A stretch of DNA of 64,000 bases from Porticoccaceae bacterium (lineage in GTDB: Bacteria > Pseudomonadota > Gammaproteobacteria > Pseudomonadales > Porticoccaceae). Below the pieces are notes generated by a model. The model did not search any database, was not told the origin of the DNA, and was given only the letters and a program-made list of their open reading frames with translations. Made by a program: the position numbers and the translations under genes. Each line of letters begins with the position of its first letter. Position 1 is the stretch's first letter. Positions 1-8,713 of this stretch are shown here, in pieces. The DNA lies in NCBI GenBank assembly GCA_021773435.1, contig JAJFKC010000020.1, positions 124,001 to 188,000 of the forward strand. The letters run 5' to 3'.

Positions 1-261
1 AGACATTGGATCATTATTGATGGGCCGTGAATCAGGAGTTAGCGCTCGTGTAAAAAAGTCATTGAAGCTGCTATATCTTTCTGGGTTTTGGTATATGGCA
101 TCGTCCATATTCACTTGATATCGAGCAACAAATAATCGAATCAACAGGTTTTTGATCGAAACTGTTTTCGTGTTGGCCAGTTTGGCCGCCAGCCGTGATA
201 AGCGATGTTGCGGTAACATGCGTTGTAAGGCGCAGAAGATTTTGTCTTTAATATCACTCAC
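1..261 (-). CDS. psd: phosphatidylserine decarboxylase proenzyme, N-terminal part (cut by window edge)
   Basis: Makes phosphatidylethanolamine from phosphatidylserine at the inner membrane. Only the first 87 codons are in the window, read from a GTG start (MSDIKDKIFCALQRMLPQHR) to the left edge. The stretches LSRLAAKLANTKT, LLIRLFVARYQVNMDDA and YSSFNDFFTRALTPDSRPI match, in order, the N-terminus of gammaproteobacterial Psd. The pyruvoyl-forming LGST site lies outside the window. It follows rsgA on the same strand with a gap of about 95 bp, the usual rsgA–psd order in this class. The GTG start is inferred from homologue length. Confidence 0.85.
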   Translation of the reverse strand, partial: MSDIKDKIFCALQRMLPQHRLSRLAAKLANTKTVSIKNLLIRLFVARYQVNMDDAIYQNPERYSSFNDFFTRALTPDSRPINNDPMS

Positions 262-355
262 GTCTAAGCTCTGTTGGTCAGTAGGTGGTCGTTAAGACTT
301 AATGCGGAAGAGTGAGGATGGAGACGACTGTGCTCACTCCTTCCAACCAGGTTGG

Positions 356-1369
356 TCAATCGAGACCAAGACTCTGGCTGATCCGATGGTAGCTGTCCAG
401 TCTTTGTGCCGATATAGAGCCTTCCTTGCAGGCCGCCCGAAGAGCGCAGCCGGGGTCGTTTTTATGACTACAGTTGCGGAACCGGCACTGGCCCAAAAAG
501 GGTCGAAATTCGATGAACCCCTGGGCCAATTGTTGTCGATCCAGGTGCATTAAGCCAAATTCCCGAATACCTGGTGAGTCGATAATACTGCCGCCGTCAG
601 ATAACAAATAGAGATCGGCTGTGGTGGTGGTATGGCGTCCTTTGGCTTTGGCGGCCGATAGTTTACCGACTTTTGCATTAGCGGGCGGGCACAGCGCATT
701 AATGATCGATGACTTACCCACCCCGGACTGACCGACGAATACACTGGTTTTATTAGTCAACCGCGTGACCAGCTCGCCAATGCCCAGGCCGGATTTGGCC
801 GATACCTGGAAAGCCACGTAGCCGATATCCTGGTAGGGAGCCAGCAGGTTAGATACCGATTTTACCTGTTCGGCATTAAGGTCAGCTTTGTTGAGAACAA
901 TCATCGGAGTAATTTTGTGCTGCTCGCTGGCAACGAGATAACGATCGATTAGTTCGTGATGCGCTTCTGGTTCCGGCGCGACCACAATCATAATATTGTC
1001 GATATTTGCCACGACAGTGCGAATGTTGCCTCGACTATCTGGCCGTTCTAGTTGGCTCGTCCGGGGCAGTACGGCAGTTATCACCCCAGTTGAATCGCCT
1101 GCGCGCCAGACAACCTGGTCGCCAGTGACCAGTGACTCTAGATGAGACCGGAAATAACAGCGTCGTAGTGAGTCGGTGGGTCGAAGGCTCGACATGACAT
1201 CGGCCTGATTACTAAAGCGGGTCACCACCGTGCCGCTCTGCTCAGGTCCCAGTTGATCGGAAGACAGCAAATCGTCGAGCTGATCATCGTGTTTATTAGT
1301 CGGAGCAGCGCGCGATTGTTTATCGCGGATACGTTTTTGTTGCCGCAAAGTGAGCTTTGACTTTGCCAT
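356..1369 (-). CDS. rsgA: small ribosomal subunit biogenesis GTPase RsgA
   Basis: Circularly permuted GTPase that helps late maturation of the 30S subunit. Visible in order: a basic N-terminus, an OB-fold region with SLVTGDQVVWR, then G4 NKAD, G1 GQSGVGKSS and G3 DSPGIREFG in the permuted order typical of YjeQ/RsgA, and a C-terminal zinc site (CRFRNC–SH–DPGC). I place the start at the second ATG (MAKSKLTLRQQKRI) because it aligns residue for residue with E. coli RsgA; an ATG nine bases upstream is also open and the ribosome-binding context does not decide between them. Divergent from the MscS-like gene and upstream of psd. Confidence 0.95.
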   Translation of the reverse strand: MAKSKLTLRQQKRIRDKQSRAAPTNKHDDQLDDLLSSDQLGPEQSGTVVTRFSNQADVMSSLRPTDSLRRCYFRSHLESLVTGDQVVWRAGDSTGVITAVLPRTSQLERPDSRGNIRTVVANIDNIMIVVAPEPEAHHELIDRYLVASEQHKITPMIVLNKADLNAEQVKSVSNLLAPYQDIGYVAFQVSAKSGLGIGELVTRLTNKTSVFVGQSGVGKSSIINALCPPANAKVGKLSAAKAKGRHTTTTADLYLLSDGGSIIDSPGIREFGLMHLDRQQLAQGFIEFRPFLGQCRFRNCSHKNDPGCALRAACKEGSISAQRLDSYHRISQSLGLD

Positions 1370-1447
1370 ATCTCCCATTTTCTACATCTGTCCCGAAACC
1401 CTAGCTTATAGCATAATGAACTGCTAAGACATTGGGGCAGATTAACT

Positions 1448-2521
1448 TTGACGGACACTATTATTAATACAATAAGTGGCTATTTGCCGCTGTTGGTTGT
1501 CCTGGCAGCGTCGGTATTTACATTAAGTATTTGCCATCTATTGCTAATTCGTCGGGCGGATAAAAGCGAGGGTTCATCGCTGTTGCGACAGCTAACAATG
1601 CTCTTGTTGACGGTTGTTGCTGTCATCTCAGTCATTCTTGCCCTGCCGATTGCCGAGGGTCCAAAAGGGGATCTGTTGGGTTTGCTGGGCCTTGTGTTGA
1701 CCGGAGTTTTCGCGCTGTCATCCACGACCTTTGTCGCCAACGCTATGGCCGGTTTTATGCTGCGCACGGTAAAGAGCTTTAATTTGGGTGACTTTGTTCG
1801 CGTCAACCAACATTTTGGTCGTGTTACCGAGCGAGGTTTATTTCACACCGAGATTCAATCTGAAGACCGAGACCTGATTACGCTGCCCAACCTTTATCTC
1901 ACTGCGCATCCGGTCGAGGTGGTGCGTGCTTCCGGGACAGTGATCTCCTGCGATTTATCACTGGGCTACGATATAGCTTACTTCCAGGTAGAACCCTTGC
2001 TAAAACAGGCGGGAATTGATGCCGGTCTGGAGGAGCCGTTTGTGCAGATTCTCGCGTTAGGGGATGACGCTATCACCTATAAGGTGGCCGGATTTTGCGC
2101 TGAGGTAAAATATATCCTGACGTTGAGAACCCGCTTGCGAAAGAAGGTGCTTGATCAATTACACGGAGCGGATATAGAGATTGTCTCGCCAAATTTTATC
2201 AATCAAAGACGACTGGAGGTCGGTGAACGGAAGTTGGCTCCGGCACAGTCGTCAGCAGTACAGGCTGACGATATCCGAGCGCCCGAACAATCGATATTCG
2301 ATAAAGCGGATCGGGCAGAAAAAATTGATGCGCTAGGTAAAGAGCTGGCGACGCTTAAAGACGAAGTTCGATCAATCGATAAGATGGAGAAGGTGGATAA
2401 ATTTGATGACGGTAACGATGACGACCTGGCCAATGATGCCCGCCAGCATCAGGCCGAGCAACGCATTAAGCATCTGGAAAATATCCTTCGAGTTGCCAAA
2501 CAAAATCACAAGGAGGATTAG
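1448..2521 (+). CDS. small MscS-family mechanosensitive channel
   Basis: Predicted inner-membrane channel that releases osmolytes on hypo-osmotic shock. It starts at TTG, supported by a GGGG-containing ribosome-binding stretch just upstream. Three hydrophobic segments occupy roughly residues 8–30, 43–66 and 73–97; the last runs into the pore-helix-like NAMAGFMLRTVKSF. The beta-domain signature follows (NLGDFVRVN…GRVTERGLFHTEI…LITLPNLYL). The C-terminal third (about 270–350) is charged and probably coiled-coil, which is not part of the classical MscS core. Family assignment is from these motifs; gating properties cannot be read. It lies 29 bp upstream of orn and may be cotranscribed. Confidence 0.8.
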   Translation: MTDTIINTISGYLPLLVVLAASVFTLSICHLLLIRRADKSEGSSLLRQLTMLLLTVVAVISVILALPIAEGPKGDLLGLLGLVLTGVFALSSTTFVANAMAGFMLRTVKSFNLGDFVRVNQHFGRVTERGLFHTEIQSEDRDLITLPNLYLTAHPVEVVRASGTVISCDLSLGYDIAYFQVEPLLKQAGIDAGLEEPFVQILALGDDAITYKVAGFCAEVKYILTLRTRLRKKVLDQLHGADIEIVSPNFINQRRLEVGERKLAPAQSSAVQADDIRAPEQSIFDKADRAEKIDALGKELATLKDEVRSIDKMEKVDKFDDGNDDDLANDARQHQAEQRIKHLENILRVAKQNHKED

Positions 2522-2550
2522 GATGAATTCTCGTATTAACGGGTTCCCAA

Positions 2551-3093
2551 ATGGATGAGCTAAATTTAATCTGGATCGACCTCGAAATGACTGGGCTCGA
2601 TACCATAAATGATACCATCATAGAAATTGCGACGGTGGTGACTGATAAAGACCTGAAAATCCTTGCCGAGGGTCCCATGCTTGCCGTCCACCAAAGCGAT
2701 GAAATTATGGCTGGCATGGATGAATGGAACACCCGCCAACATGGGCAGTCGAGTTTAACAGATCGGGTGCGCCAAAGTGATTTAACGGCGAAAGATGCAG
2801 AAAAACAAACCTTAGAATTCCTTCAGGTCTGGGTTCCTGCTGGCAGGTCACCTATCTGCGGTAACTCTATCTGTCAGGATCGCCGCTTTCTGGCGCGAGA
2901 AATGCCGGTGCTCGAAGCCTATTTTCATTATCGCAACCTGGATGTGAGTAGTCTAAAAGAGCTGGTCTCCCGATGGCGTCCCGAGTTATTGCCGGGCTTT
3001 AGCAAAAAGGGCAGTCATCTAGCGTTGGACGACATTTACGATTCCATTGCCGAACTTGAGTATTATCGAGAGCACTTTATTCTCGATTCGTAA
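2551..3093 (+). CDS. orn: oligoribonuclease
   Basis: 3'-to-5' exoribonuclease of the DEDDh family that finishes RNA decay by cleaving 2–5-mers, including pGpG from c-di-GMP turnover. The 180-aa length is normal. Exo I is [10 protein letters not shown] near residue 8, Exo II is the [12 protein letters not shown] block, and Exo III is [14 protein letters not shown] near the C-terminus with the final catalytic His and Asp. The chosen ATG begins [13 protein letters not shown], matching family starts. The orn/rsgA/psd neighbourhood is conserved in gammaproteobacteria. The divergent rsgA gene is separated from it by the MscS-like gene. Confidence 0.97.
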   Translation: MDELNLIWIDLEMTGLDTINDTIIEIATVVTDKDLKILAEGPMLAVHQSDEIMAGMDEWNTRQHGQSSLTDRVRQSDLTAKDAEKQTLEFLQVWVPAGRSPICGNSICQDRRFLAREMPVLEAYFHYRNLDVSSLKELVSRWRPELLPGFSKKGSHLALDDIYDSIAELEYYREHFILDS

Positions 3094-3240
3094 TAGCTGA
3101 TTCGCGGTATTCAACCCCCTAGCGCTCAGTTCGTGGCACTTAAGCCGTGGCGCTCAATTCCTGGCTCTCATTTTCGAGTAACCGACTCGTCATTATTGAC
3201 CAGATAAATGGCCAGCCATATTTCGAAGTGTTACCTCTTT

Positions 3241-3328
3241 GGTAAGGCACTTTTTTTGGTGTGGAAATATTTGGTGTGGAAATATTTGGTGCGGCGACTT
3301 TTTGATACGACAATTTTTGGTACGGCAT
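3241..3328. repeat. degenerate 15–16-bp intergenic tandem repeat, about six copies
   Basis: The gap from 3094 to 3429 holds no credible gene. Its middle consists of consecutive units beginning GGTAAGGCAC, GGTGTGGAAATATTT (twice, identical), GGTGCGGCGAC, GATACGACAATTTTT and GGTACGGCAT. The two identical copies are at 3258–3272 and 3273–3287; outer copies have drifted. A shorter echo of the style (…GGCGCTCAATTCCTGGCTCTCA) lies just upstream at about 3150. No spacers, so not CRISPR. Similar repeats occur in many other gaps of this window. Confidence 0.85.
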
Positions 3329-3429
3329 AGTCGAATAAATACAGGTATCATTTGGCCCCCGAACTAAGACCTCGTGGCTAATTTAAAGCCGCTTAAGGCC
3401 AAATCAAATTGGCGACCAGGAGCCACAAT

Positions 3430-5070
3430 ATGATTGTCGACCCCATCCTCCCTCAAGCAAGAATAGACGCAATGCGTAGCGAAGGCTGGTGGCGCGATGA
3501 GAATTTGCTGGATTATTTTGATGCCGCGTTGGCAGCCTGTCCTGACGATGTCGCTCTGGTGGATTTCCGCACCGAGACGAGTCAAAAGATATCAATGACT
3601 TACCGGGAGCTAGATGAAAAATCTCGCAGTATTGCGGTCGCTCTAGCTCATTACGGTATTCAAAAACAGGACGTCGTTTCATACCAGTTGCCCAATTGGT
3701 GGCAATTTGCGGCTATTAGCCTCGCCTGTTTGCGCATCGGTGCCGTATGCAACCCCTTAATGCCGATATTTCGCGAACGTGAATTGTCGTTTATGGTCGA
3801 TTTTGCCGAATCAAAAATCCTTATCGTACCCAAACTGTTCCGCGGTTTTGACCATGAAGCCATGATTGATGGCATGCGGGACCAGCTTCCCAAACTAAAA
3901 CATTTGTTTGCGGTGGGTGGCGAAGGGGCTAGCAGTTTCGAAGATCATTTAGTTAATCACTCCCTGCCATCAGATGCCGATGCTCTATTTCAGGAACGTC
4001 AGCTTACCCCGCTCGACGTGGTGTTACTGATGTATACCTCCGGCACTACCGGGATGCCCAAAGGTGTCATGCATTGTGCCAATACCTTTGTTTACTATGT
4101 GCGCGGGATGATCGAGCGCGGTGCGATCACAGAAAAGGATAGTATATTTATGGGTTCCCCCCTGGCCCATCTCACCGGCTTTGCATTTGGTATGTGGATG
4201 CCGATGATGCTTAAGACCAGGACAATTTTGCTTGATGTCTGGAATGTAAATACCGGCTGGCAATTAATACACGATGAAGACGCATCATTTGCCATGGGTG
4301 CAACGCCCTTCTTAGCAGACCTGACCCAGTCCGATCGCGTCGAGGCCTGCAATAGCCCACGCTTTCGTTTGTTTGTTTGCGGTGGCGCACCTATTCCTCG
4401 GGTATTGGCAGAAACTGCTGCTGAAAAGCTCGATATCAACCTGATGGCGGTATGGGGCATGAGTGAATGTGGCGTGGTCACGACCACGAAGCTTGATGAT
4501 CCCAGGGAAAAAGTCTTTGGCACCGACGGTGTAGCCGTACCCGGGTGTGAAGTGAAAGTGGTGGATCGCGATGGTAAACAAATGCCGGTGGGTGAAGAGG
4601 GACTGTTGCTAGAGCGTGGTCCGGCCACATTTATCGGTTATCTCAAAAAACCTGAGGCTTACGACGTCGACCGAGACGGCTTTTTCGATACCGGAGATCT
4701 CGCCACCATGGATGAAGATGGTTATATCCGCATTACCGGGCGCTCAAAAGATATTATAATTCGCGGCGGTGAAAATATTCCCATCGTCGAAGTAGAGAAC
4801 CTTTTATACACCCATCCCGATGTGATCGATTGTGCCGTCGTCGCCATGCCAGATGATAGACTCGGTGAGTTAGGCTGCTGCTTTGCCACGCTAAAAGACG
4901 GTGCGAGCATGACCTTTAGCGATATGATTCAATTCCTCAAAGATAACAAGTTGGCAAGAAACTACCTGCCTGAACATTTAGAAATCCTCAATGACATGCC
5001 CCGAACCGCCAGCGGTAAGATTCAGAAATTCGAGTTGCGGGAAATCGCCAAAACCGTTCGCAGTAACTAG
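3430..5070 (+). CDS. AMP-forming acyl-CoA synthetase, cyclohexanecarboxylate-CoA-ligase-like
   Basis: Activates a carboxylic acid to its CoA thioester via an acyl-adenylate. Core motifs are present in order: A3 MYTSGTTGMPKGVMH, A5 VWGMSECG, A7/A8 FDTGDLATMDEDGYIRITGR followed by SKDIIIRGGENI, and the A10 lysine in RTASGKIQKFELR. The N-terminus (LPQARIDAMRSEGWW) resembles alicyclic-acid ligases of the AliA type more than long-chain FadD. I start at ATG 3430, eight bases after AGGAG; an in-frame TTG at 3409 lacks a site. It is 48 bp upstream of an acyl-CoA dehydrogenase, so the two probably form an operon that activates and then oxidises the same acid. The substrate is inference. Confidence 0.85.
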   Translation: MIVDPILPQARIDAMRSEGWWRDENLLDYFDAALAACPDDVALVDFRTETSQKISMTYRELDEKSRSIAVALAHYGIQKQDVVSYQLPNWWQFAAISLACLRIGAVCNPLMPIFRERELSFMVDFAESKILIVPKLFRGFDHEAMIDGMRDQLPKLKHLFAVGGEGASSFEDHLVNHSLPSDADALFQERQLTPLDVVLLMYTSGTTGMPKGVMHCANTFVYYVRGMIERGAITEKDSIFMGSPLAHLTGFAFGMWMPMMLKTRTILLDVWNVNTGWQLIHDEDASFAMGATPFLADLTQSDRVEACNSPRFRLFVCGGAPIPRVLAETAAEKLDINLMAVWGMSECGVVTTTKLDDPREKVFGTDGVAVPGCEVKVVDRDGKQMPVGEEGLLLERGPATFIGYLKKPEAYDVDRDGFFDTGDLATMDEDGYIRITGRSKDIIIRGGENIPIVEVENLLYTHPDVIDCAVVAMPDDRLGELGCCFATLKDGASMTFSDMIQFLKDNKLARNYLPEHLEILNDMPRTASGKIQKFELREIAKTVRSN

Positions 5071-5118
5071 TGCTCTCAAGGCTAGTTTCGACCGTCACCA
5101 CACCGCAAGGAGAGTTGC

Positions 5119-6279
5119 ATGACCTTACCCTGGTTATCCGAAGACGATTTATTGATTAAAGACACTGCCGAGCGCTTTGCCCGCGAGCGACTCAAGGATG
5201 GCTATCAGGATCGATGCAATGTCCACAAGCTCGATCGTGATCTATTACAGGAAATGGGTGCATTAGGCCTGATTGCGCCCACCTTCGGAGAAGCTTATGG
5301 CGGTATCGGCTCCACTAGCCTGCTGTCAGGCGTGATCTGTGAAGCTGTCGCCTATGCTGATTTGAGCATGAGTTACATGTGTATGACCACGCCACTGATT
5401 GGTGGTGTGATTGAAAAATACGGCAACGAAGAAATGAAAGCCGATGTGTTACCGAAAATGGCAGCTGGTGAACTGATTGTGCAGTTGGGTCTGACTGAGC
5501 CACGGGGTGGATCCGATGCCGCGAATTTAATCGTTAAAGCCGAAAAGAAAGGCGATGTGTACGTTATTAATGGCGAAAAAACTTCTATCAGTTATGGCGA
5601 TCAGGCCGAAATGATGTTGTTGTTTGCGCGCACTGATCAATCCAAGCCCGGTGCCCGTGGCGTTTCGGCATTCCTCGCGCCGCTTGATTTGCCCGGGGTG
5701 ACCTGCACCCACTTTGATGATATCGGTACTCGTCCGGTTGGCCGTGGCCAGGTGTTTTTTGATGACGTAGAAATCCCAGTCTCATCCCTTCTAGGTCAGG
5801 AGGGCGAAGGTTTTACCAAGGTGATGGAAGGCTTTGACCTCAGCCGTATGCTGATCGCCCTGCAATGCCTCGGTAGCGCCCAGGCTTCTGTGGATGAAAC
5901 CTGGCAGTATATTCAGGATCGCGAAGCTTTTGGCCGACCTCTGGCGAAATTTCAGGGCACCACCTTCCCCCTGGCCGAACATGAAGGCAAGATGTCTGCG
6001 GTGCGGGCGCTATGTCATCAGGGGCTGATGATGCGGGACAGGGGTTTGCCTCATACCAGCGAGGCGGCCATGGTTAAATGGATGGGCCCGAAACTGGCCA
6101 CCGACGTGATTCAAAATTGCATCCTGCTCAATGGCCACTATGGCTACACCACCGAAATGCCCCACCACCAGCGCATGATGGATGTCATGGGGCTTCAGAT
6201 TGGCGACGGCACCGCGCAAATCATGAAGACCATTATTACCCGGGAAAAGATTGGTTCGATTGGTGTGGCGTACAAATAA
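5119..6279 (+). CDS. acyl-CoA dehydrogenase with Asp at the usual catalytic-base position
   Basis: FAD enzyme that introduces a double bond alpha-beta to a CoA thioester. Landmarks: GLIAPTFGEAYGG, LTEPRGGSDAAN in the FAD-binding mid domain, DREAFGRPLAKFQ, and the C-terminal GLQIGDGTAQIMK. In medium-chain-type dehydrogenases the last motif reads YEGTSEIQ, with Glu as the base; here the aligned residue is Asp (about D363). The alternative base position used by isovaleryl-CoA dehydrogenase (LERLVL) reads FDLSRML, with Ser. An Asp base is reported in some cyclohexanecarboxyl/cyclohexenecarboxyl-CoA dehydrogenases, which would suit the ligase upstream, but that is inference. Start follows AAGGAG. 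Confidence 0.88.
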   Translation: MTLPWLSEDDLLIKDTAERFARERLKDGYQDRCNVHKLDRDLLQEMGALGLIAPTFGEAYGGIGSTSLLSGVICEAVAYADLSMSYMCMTTPLIGGVIEKYGNEEMKADVLPKMAAGELIVQLGLTEPRGGSDAANLIVKAEKKGDVYVINGEKTSISYGDQAEMMLLFARTDQSKPGARGVSAFLAPLDLPGVTCTHFDDIGTRPVGRGQVFFDDVEIPVSSLLGQEGEGFTKVMEGFDLSRMLIALQCLGSAQASVDETWQYIQDREAFGRPLAKFQGTTFPLAEHEGKMSAVRALCHQGLMMRDRGLPHTSEAAMVKWMGPKLATDVIQNCILLNGHYGYTTEMPHHQRMMDVMGLQIGDGTAQIMKTIITREKIGSIGVAYK

Positions 6280-6325
6280 GCTCTAGCTAATTAAGTCCTG
6301 GCTAATTACCGTAAGCTCGCGTTGA

Positions 6326-7207
6326 TTAAACTTGAACGCCTAACATCGCTGCTGCCTCCGCCGGATCGGCAATTTCCCGACCCTGAGAACGCGCAACTTC
6401 TGCCACATGGACAACTATCTCGGCATTGGTTGGGGTGCCCAATTCCAGGTAAGGCCAGTCACCGAGACCGATGGAGACATGCCCGCCCTCGCCAATTATT
6501 TTTGGCGCTAGTGCTAGCAAGTCACCACCGTGGTTCATTGCTGTCCACTGAATGTTACGATCATCAGGTATAAACATAGTGTGGGCATCAAGTCCTTGTT
6601 CAGTACCGGGGTGGGCCGAAGGTAGATCATCGCCGGTCATAATCAGGCAGGCGAAGGCCGGTTCAGCAATGGCACCCATCTTCAAAAAGGCCAGAAACTG
6701 CCGGGTAAAACCCACATTCCATAACGACGCATAAGGCCTCACGGCTACGGCCTGCAATTGCTCGGCAAAATACAGAAGGGTTTTAGTGGTATTGGTGTAC
6801 ACCACTTCGTCGCTGCGAAAGCTTTTTGTCGCAGAGTTATAGGCGTCGATATTGGTGGTACCCATATCCAGCGGCGCAAAGTGAGGCCGGGTTTCGGGAT
6901 CTTTGGCCAGGTCTAATATTGGCTGAATACGTTGAGATGCATCGCCATCATTGGCAAAAGCGCCAAGGGTGGGGTGGATCAGAATATCGCTGCGGGCTTT
7001 AATGCGGCGGATAATATCGGCGTAGACCGCCACGTCATGCTCGGGGCCACCATCTTTACTGCGGGCATGGAAATGAACGATTGAGGCTCCCGCCTCGCGG
7101 CACTGTGTGGCGGCCTCGGCGATCTCTTCGGGATTCCAGGGCACATTTGGATTCTGTCCTCGACCTGCGTATTCGTTAATACGCGCTTCGATGATCAGCT
7201 TATCCAT
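6326..7207 (-). CDS. BKACE-family beta-keto acid cleavage enzyme (DUF849)
   Basis: Zn-dependent TIM-barrel enzyme family that condenses a beta-keto acid with acetyl-CoA and cleaves it in a retro-Claisen manner, giving acetoacetate and a new acyl-CoA. The zinc ligand pair is visible as GASIVHFHAR (H45, H47), with the C-terminal GGHVSIGLGDW block that corresponds to the family's GGHVRVGLED motif. Length 293 aa is about normal. It is convergent to the acyl-CoA dehydrogenase upstream. In the context of CoA-ligase and dehydrogenase genes it may act on a ring-opened beta-keto acid; the substrate is not readable. Confidence 0.85.
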   Translation of the reverse strand: MDKLIIEARINEYAGRGQNPNVPWNPEEIAEAATQCREAGASIVHFHARSKDGGPEHDVAVYADIIRRIKARSDILIHPTLGAFANDGDASQRIQPILDLAKDPETRPHFAPLDMGTTNIDAYNSATKSFRSDEVVYTNTTKTLLYFAEQLQAVAVRPYASLWNVGFTRQFLAFLKMGAIAEPAFACLIMTGDDLPSAHPGTEQGLDAHTMFIPDDRNIQWTAMNHGGDLLALAPKIIGEGGHVSIGLGDWPYLELGTPTNAEIVVHVAEVARSQGREIADPAEAAAMLGVQV

Positions 7208-7290
7208 AAATGGCCCCGATCTTTCAAGGGCGACTGCTTAGCTACCACACGCCAGTTGCGCGTAGATCGCCGCCTTCGTTTATTTAAGGC

Positions 7291-8349
7291 TTAATTGACA
7301 GCCATTGCGGCTTCTTTTTCCAGTTGTCGGGCGCCTCTGAGCATACCGATCATGGCGTGATTGCCCTCATGACAGGCGTATTCAAAGATTTGGTCTTCCG
7401 TGGCCCGCAAAGGAATGGCTACCGTAAAGGGTTTAGTGAAGGTGGCGGGGTCGTTAACGGTATATTCGTAAATCAACTGCGAGTCGCTGGTTCGAGTAAA
7501 GCGCTCGATAAGGTGCATATTTTTACCCGATCCGACGGCACCGATTTGAGTGGGGTTATCAACGGTGATGGGTAATTGGAAAGCGGGCGTTTTATCGGTG
7601 AAATTTGTGGTTTCGACGACCAGCGTGTCGCCTTCCCAATGGCCAAGTGAATCACCTGTCCATTTTTTCATATCTTTTGACAGATGCGAGCGGCCATCGA
7701 TTGGTACGATCCGTGCTTCGTGAACCATCTCCGTGAATAGCACGACATGGTCAGGGGCCTGGACGATGCGCAGGTTGTTGTTATATGCGCTGGGTATAAG
7801 TGGTGGTCCGGCATTGAAGCCGATCATGCAACGTTCAGATAAACCAAGCGATTCGGGCCCTTCAGGTCTAAAGGTATTGAGACCGATAGAAAAGAATTCT
7901 CGTACGGGTAGTTTGCGTAAAAGATAGTTTTGTCGGCCTGCCAGTGCCTCCGCTGTTAGCTCGGGTAAACGGCCATTGGCTGGGTCGACGATCAGTGACG
8001 TTCTGCGATCCTCGTTCATTGCTGTACCGAAATCCAGCCAGAAATTGTTGTAGGGCACTTCTACGTCGGCGGCGGCTGGCAGGTCCAGATCCTTTTTATT
8101 ATCGGTGTCATTACCGACGACCACCTTGTTACGATAAGCTTGCTCTTCTTCTTTGCTGAAGACCTTCTTATCACCTAATTCCTTTGGCCGTTCCAGCGGG
8201 GTCAGTGTGCGGAAATCCCAGATACCCTGAAGATCAGGGTGGCCCTGAGCGTTGCGGGTGGGTTCATATTTTGTTTGACCCGACGCCGAAGCAGCGGAGA
8301 CAAAAATAATCGGAGTAATCAGTAGTAAAATGACCTTTAAGGTTTTCAT
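7291..8349 (-). CDS. secreted protein of unknown function
   Basis: I do not recognise a function. The N-terminus is a signal peptide: a positive start, a hydrophobic core (VILLLITPIIFVSA) and small residues before a likely cut near ASASG. The mature protein opens with GHPDLQGIWDFRTLTPLERP, a block I associate with an abundant family of exported proteins in Acidobacteria and marine Proteobacteria that carry no assigned activity. Later landmarks are ERCMIGFNAGPPL and GHWEGDTLVVETTNF, and EYACHEGNHAM near the end. It lies 83 bp downstream of and in the same direction as nothing obvious except the BKACE gene that follows it, so they may be cotranscribed. Confidence 0.7.
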   Translation of the reverse strand: MKTLKVILLLITPIIFVSAASASGQTKYEPTRNAQGHPDLQGIWDFRTLTPLERPKELGDKKVFSKEEEQAYRNKVVVGNDTDNKKDLDLPAAADVEVPYNNFWLDFGTAMNEDRRTSLIVDPANGRLPELTAEALAGRQNYLLRKLPVREFFSIGLNTFRPEGPESLGLSERCMIGFNAGPPLIPSAYNNNLRIVQAPDHVVLFTEMVHEARIVPIDGRSHLSKDMKKWTGDSLGHWEGDTLVVETTNFTDKTPAFQLPITVDNPTQIGAVGSGKNMHLIERFTRTSDSQLIYEYTVNDPATFTKPFTVAIPLRATEDQIFEYACHEGNHAMIGMLRGARQLEKEAAMAVN

Positions 8350-8713
8350 GGGTTAATTTCCTCGCGCTAGTTTGATATTTATATGACCGGGATGGTGGCT
8401 GGCTTAGCAGTCGAAAATCGTCTAAATATTACTCAGACGCCTTCACAAACCAATGTCAATACAACCCGTGCCAATTCCATGGTGTAGGTTAGTACAGAAT
8501 CGTTATTTCGGCTATATCTTTCGGATTAATATTGGTCCTCCGGCATAGAAGCGAATCGTTAATACGCAAGGCTTGGGTGTTTAGGACGAAGGGAAATAAA
8601 GAATTCTTCTATATAGGCTTACAGCTTGTCAGCTCTGGTATAGTTTTAATGTCAATATAATTGCACGCCGGTCATGTCGGCCATCAAAACTAACCTCACT
8701 GGAGACCGCAAAC
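8350..8713. other. 364-bp gene-free divergent promoter region
   Basis: It separates the secreted protein (minus) from the next plus-strand gene, so it should hold promoters for both. A TATAAT at 8656–8661 could be the -10 for the plus-strand gene, but I see no matching -35 at the right distance. AT-rich in the middle. No RNA gene, repeat array or small ORF with a ribosome-binding site is evident. Confidence 0.35.

Noticed and set aside
3140-3328. 62-codon minus-strand frame with repeated NISTP units
   Set aside because: It is the translation of the degenerate intergenic tandem repeat and has no ribosome-binding site.
4095-4628. 177-codon open frame opposite the acyl-CoA ligase
   Set aside because: Fully antisense to a well-supported gene, low-complexity Ser/Thr/Pro-rich translation, no family motif.
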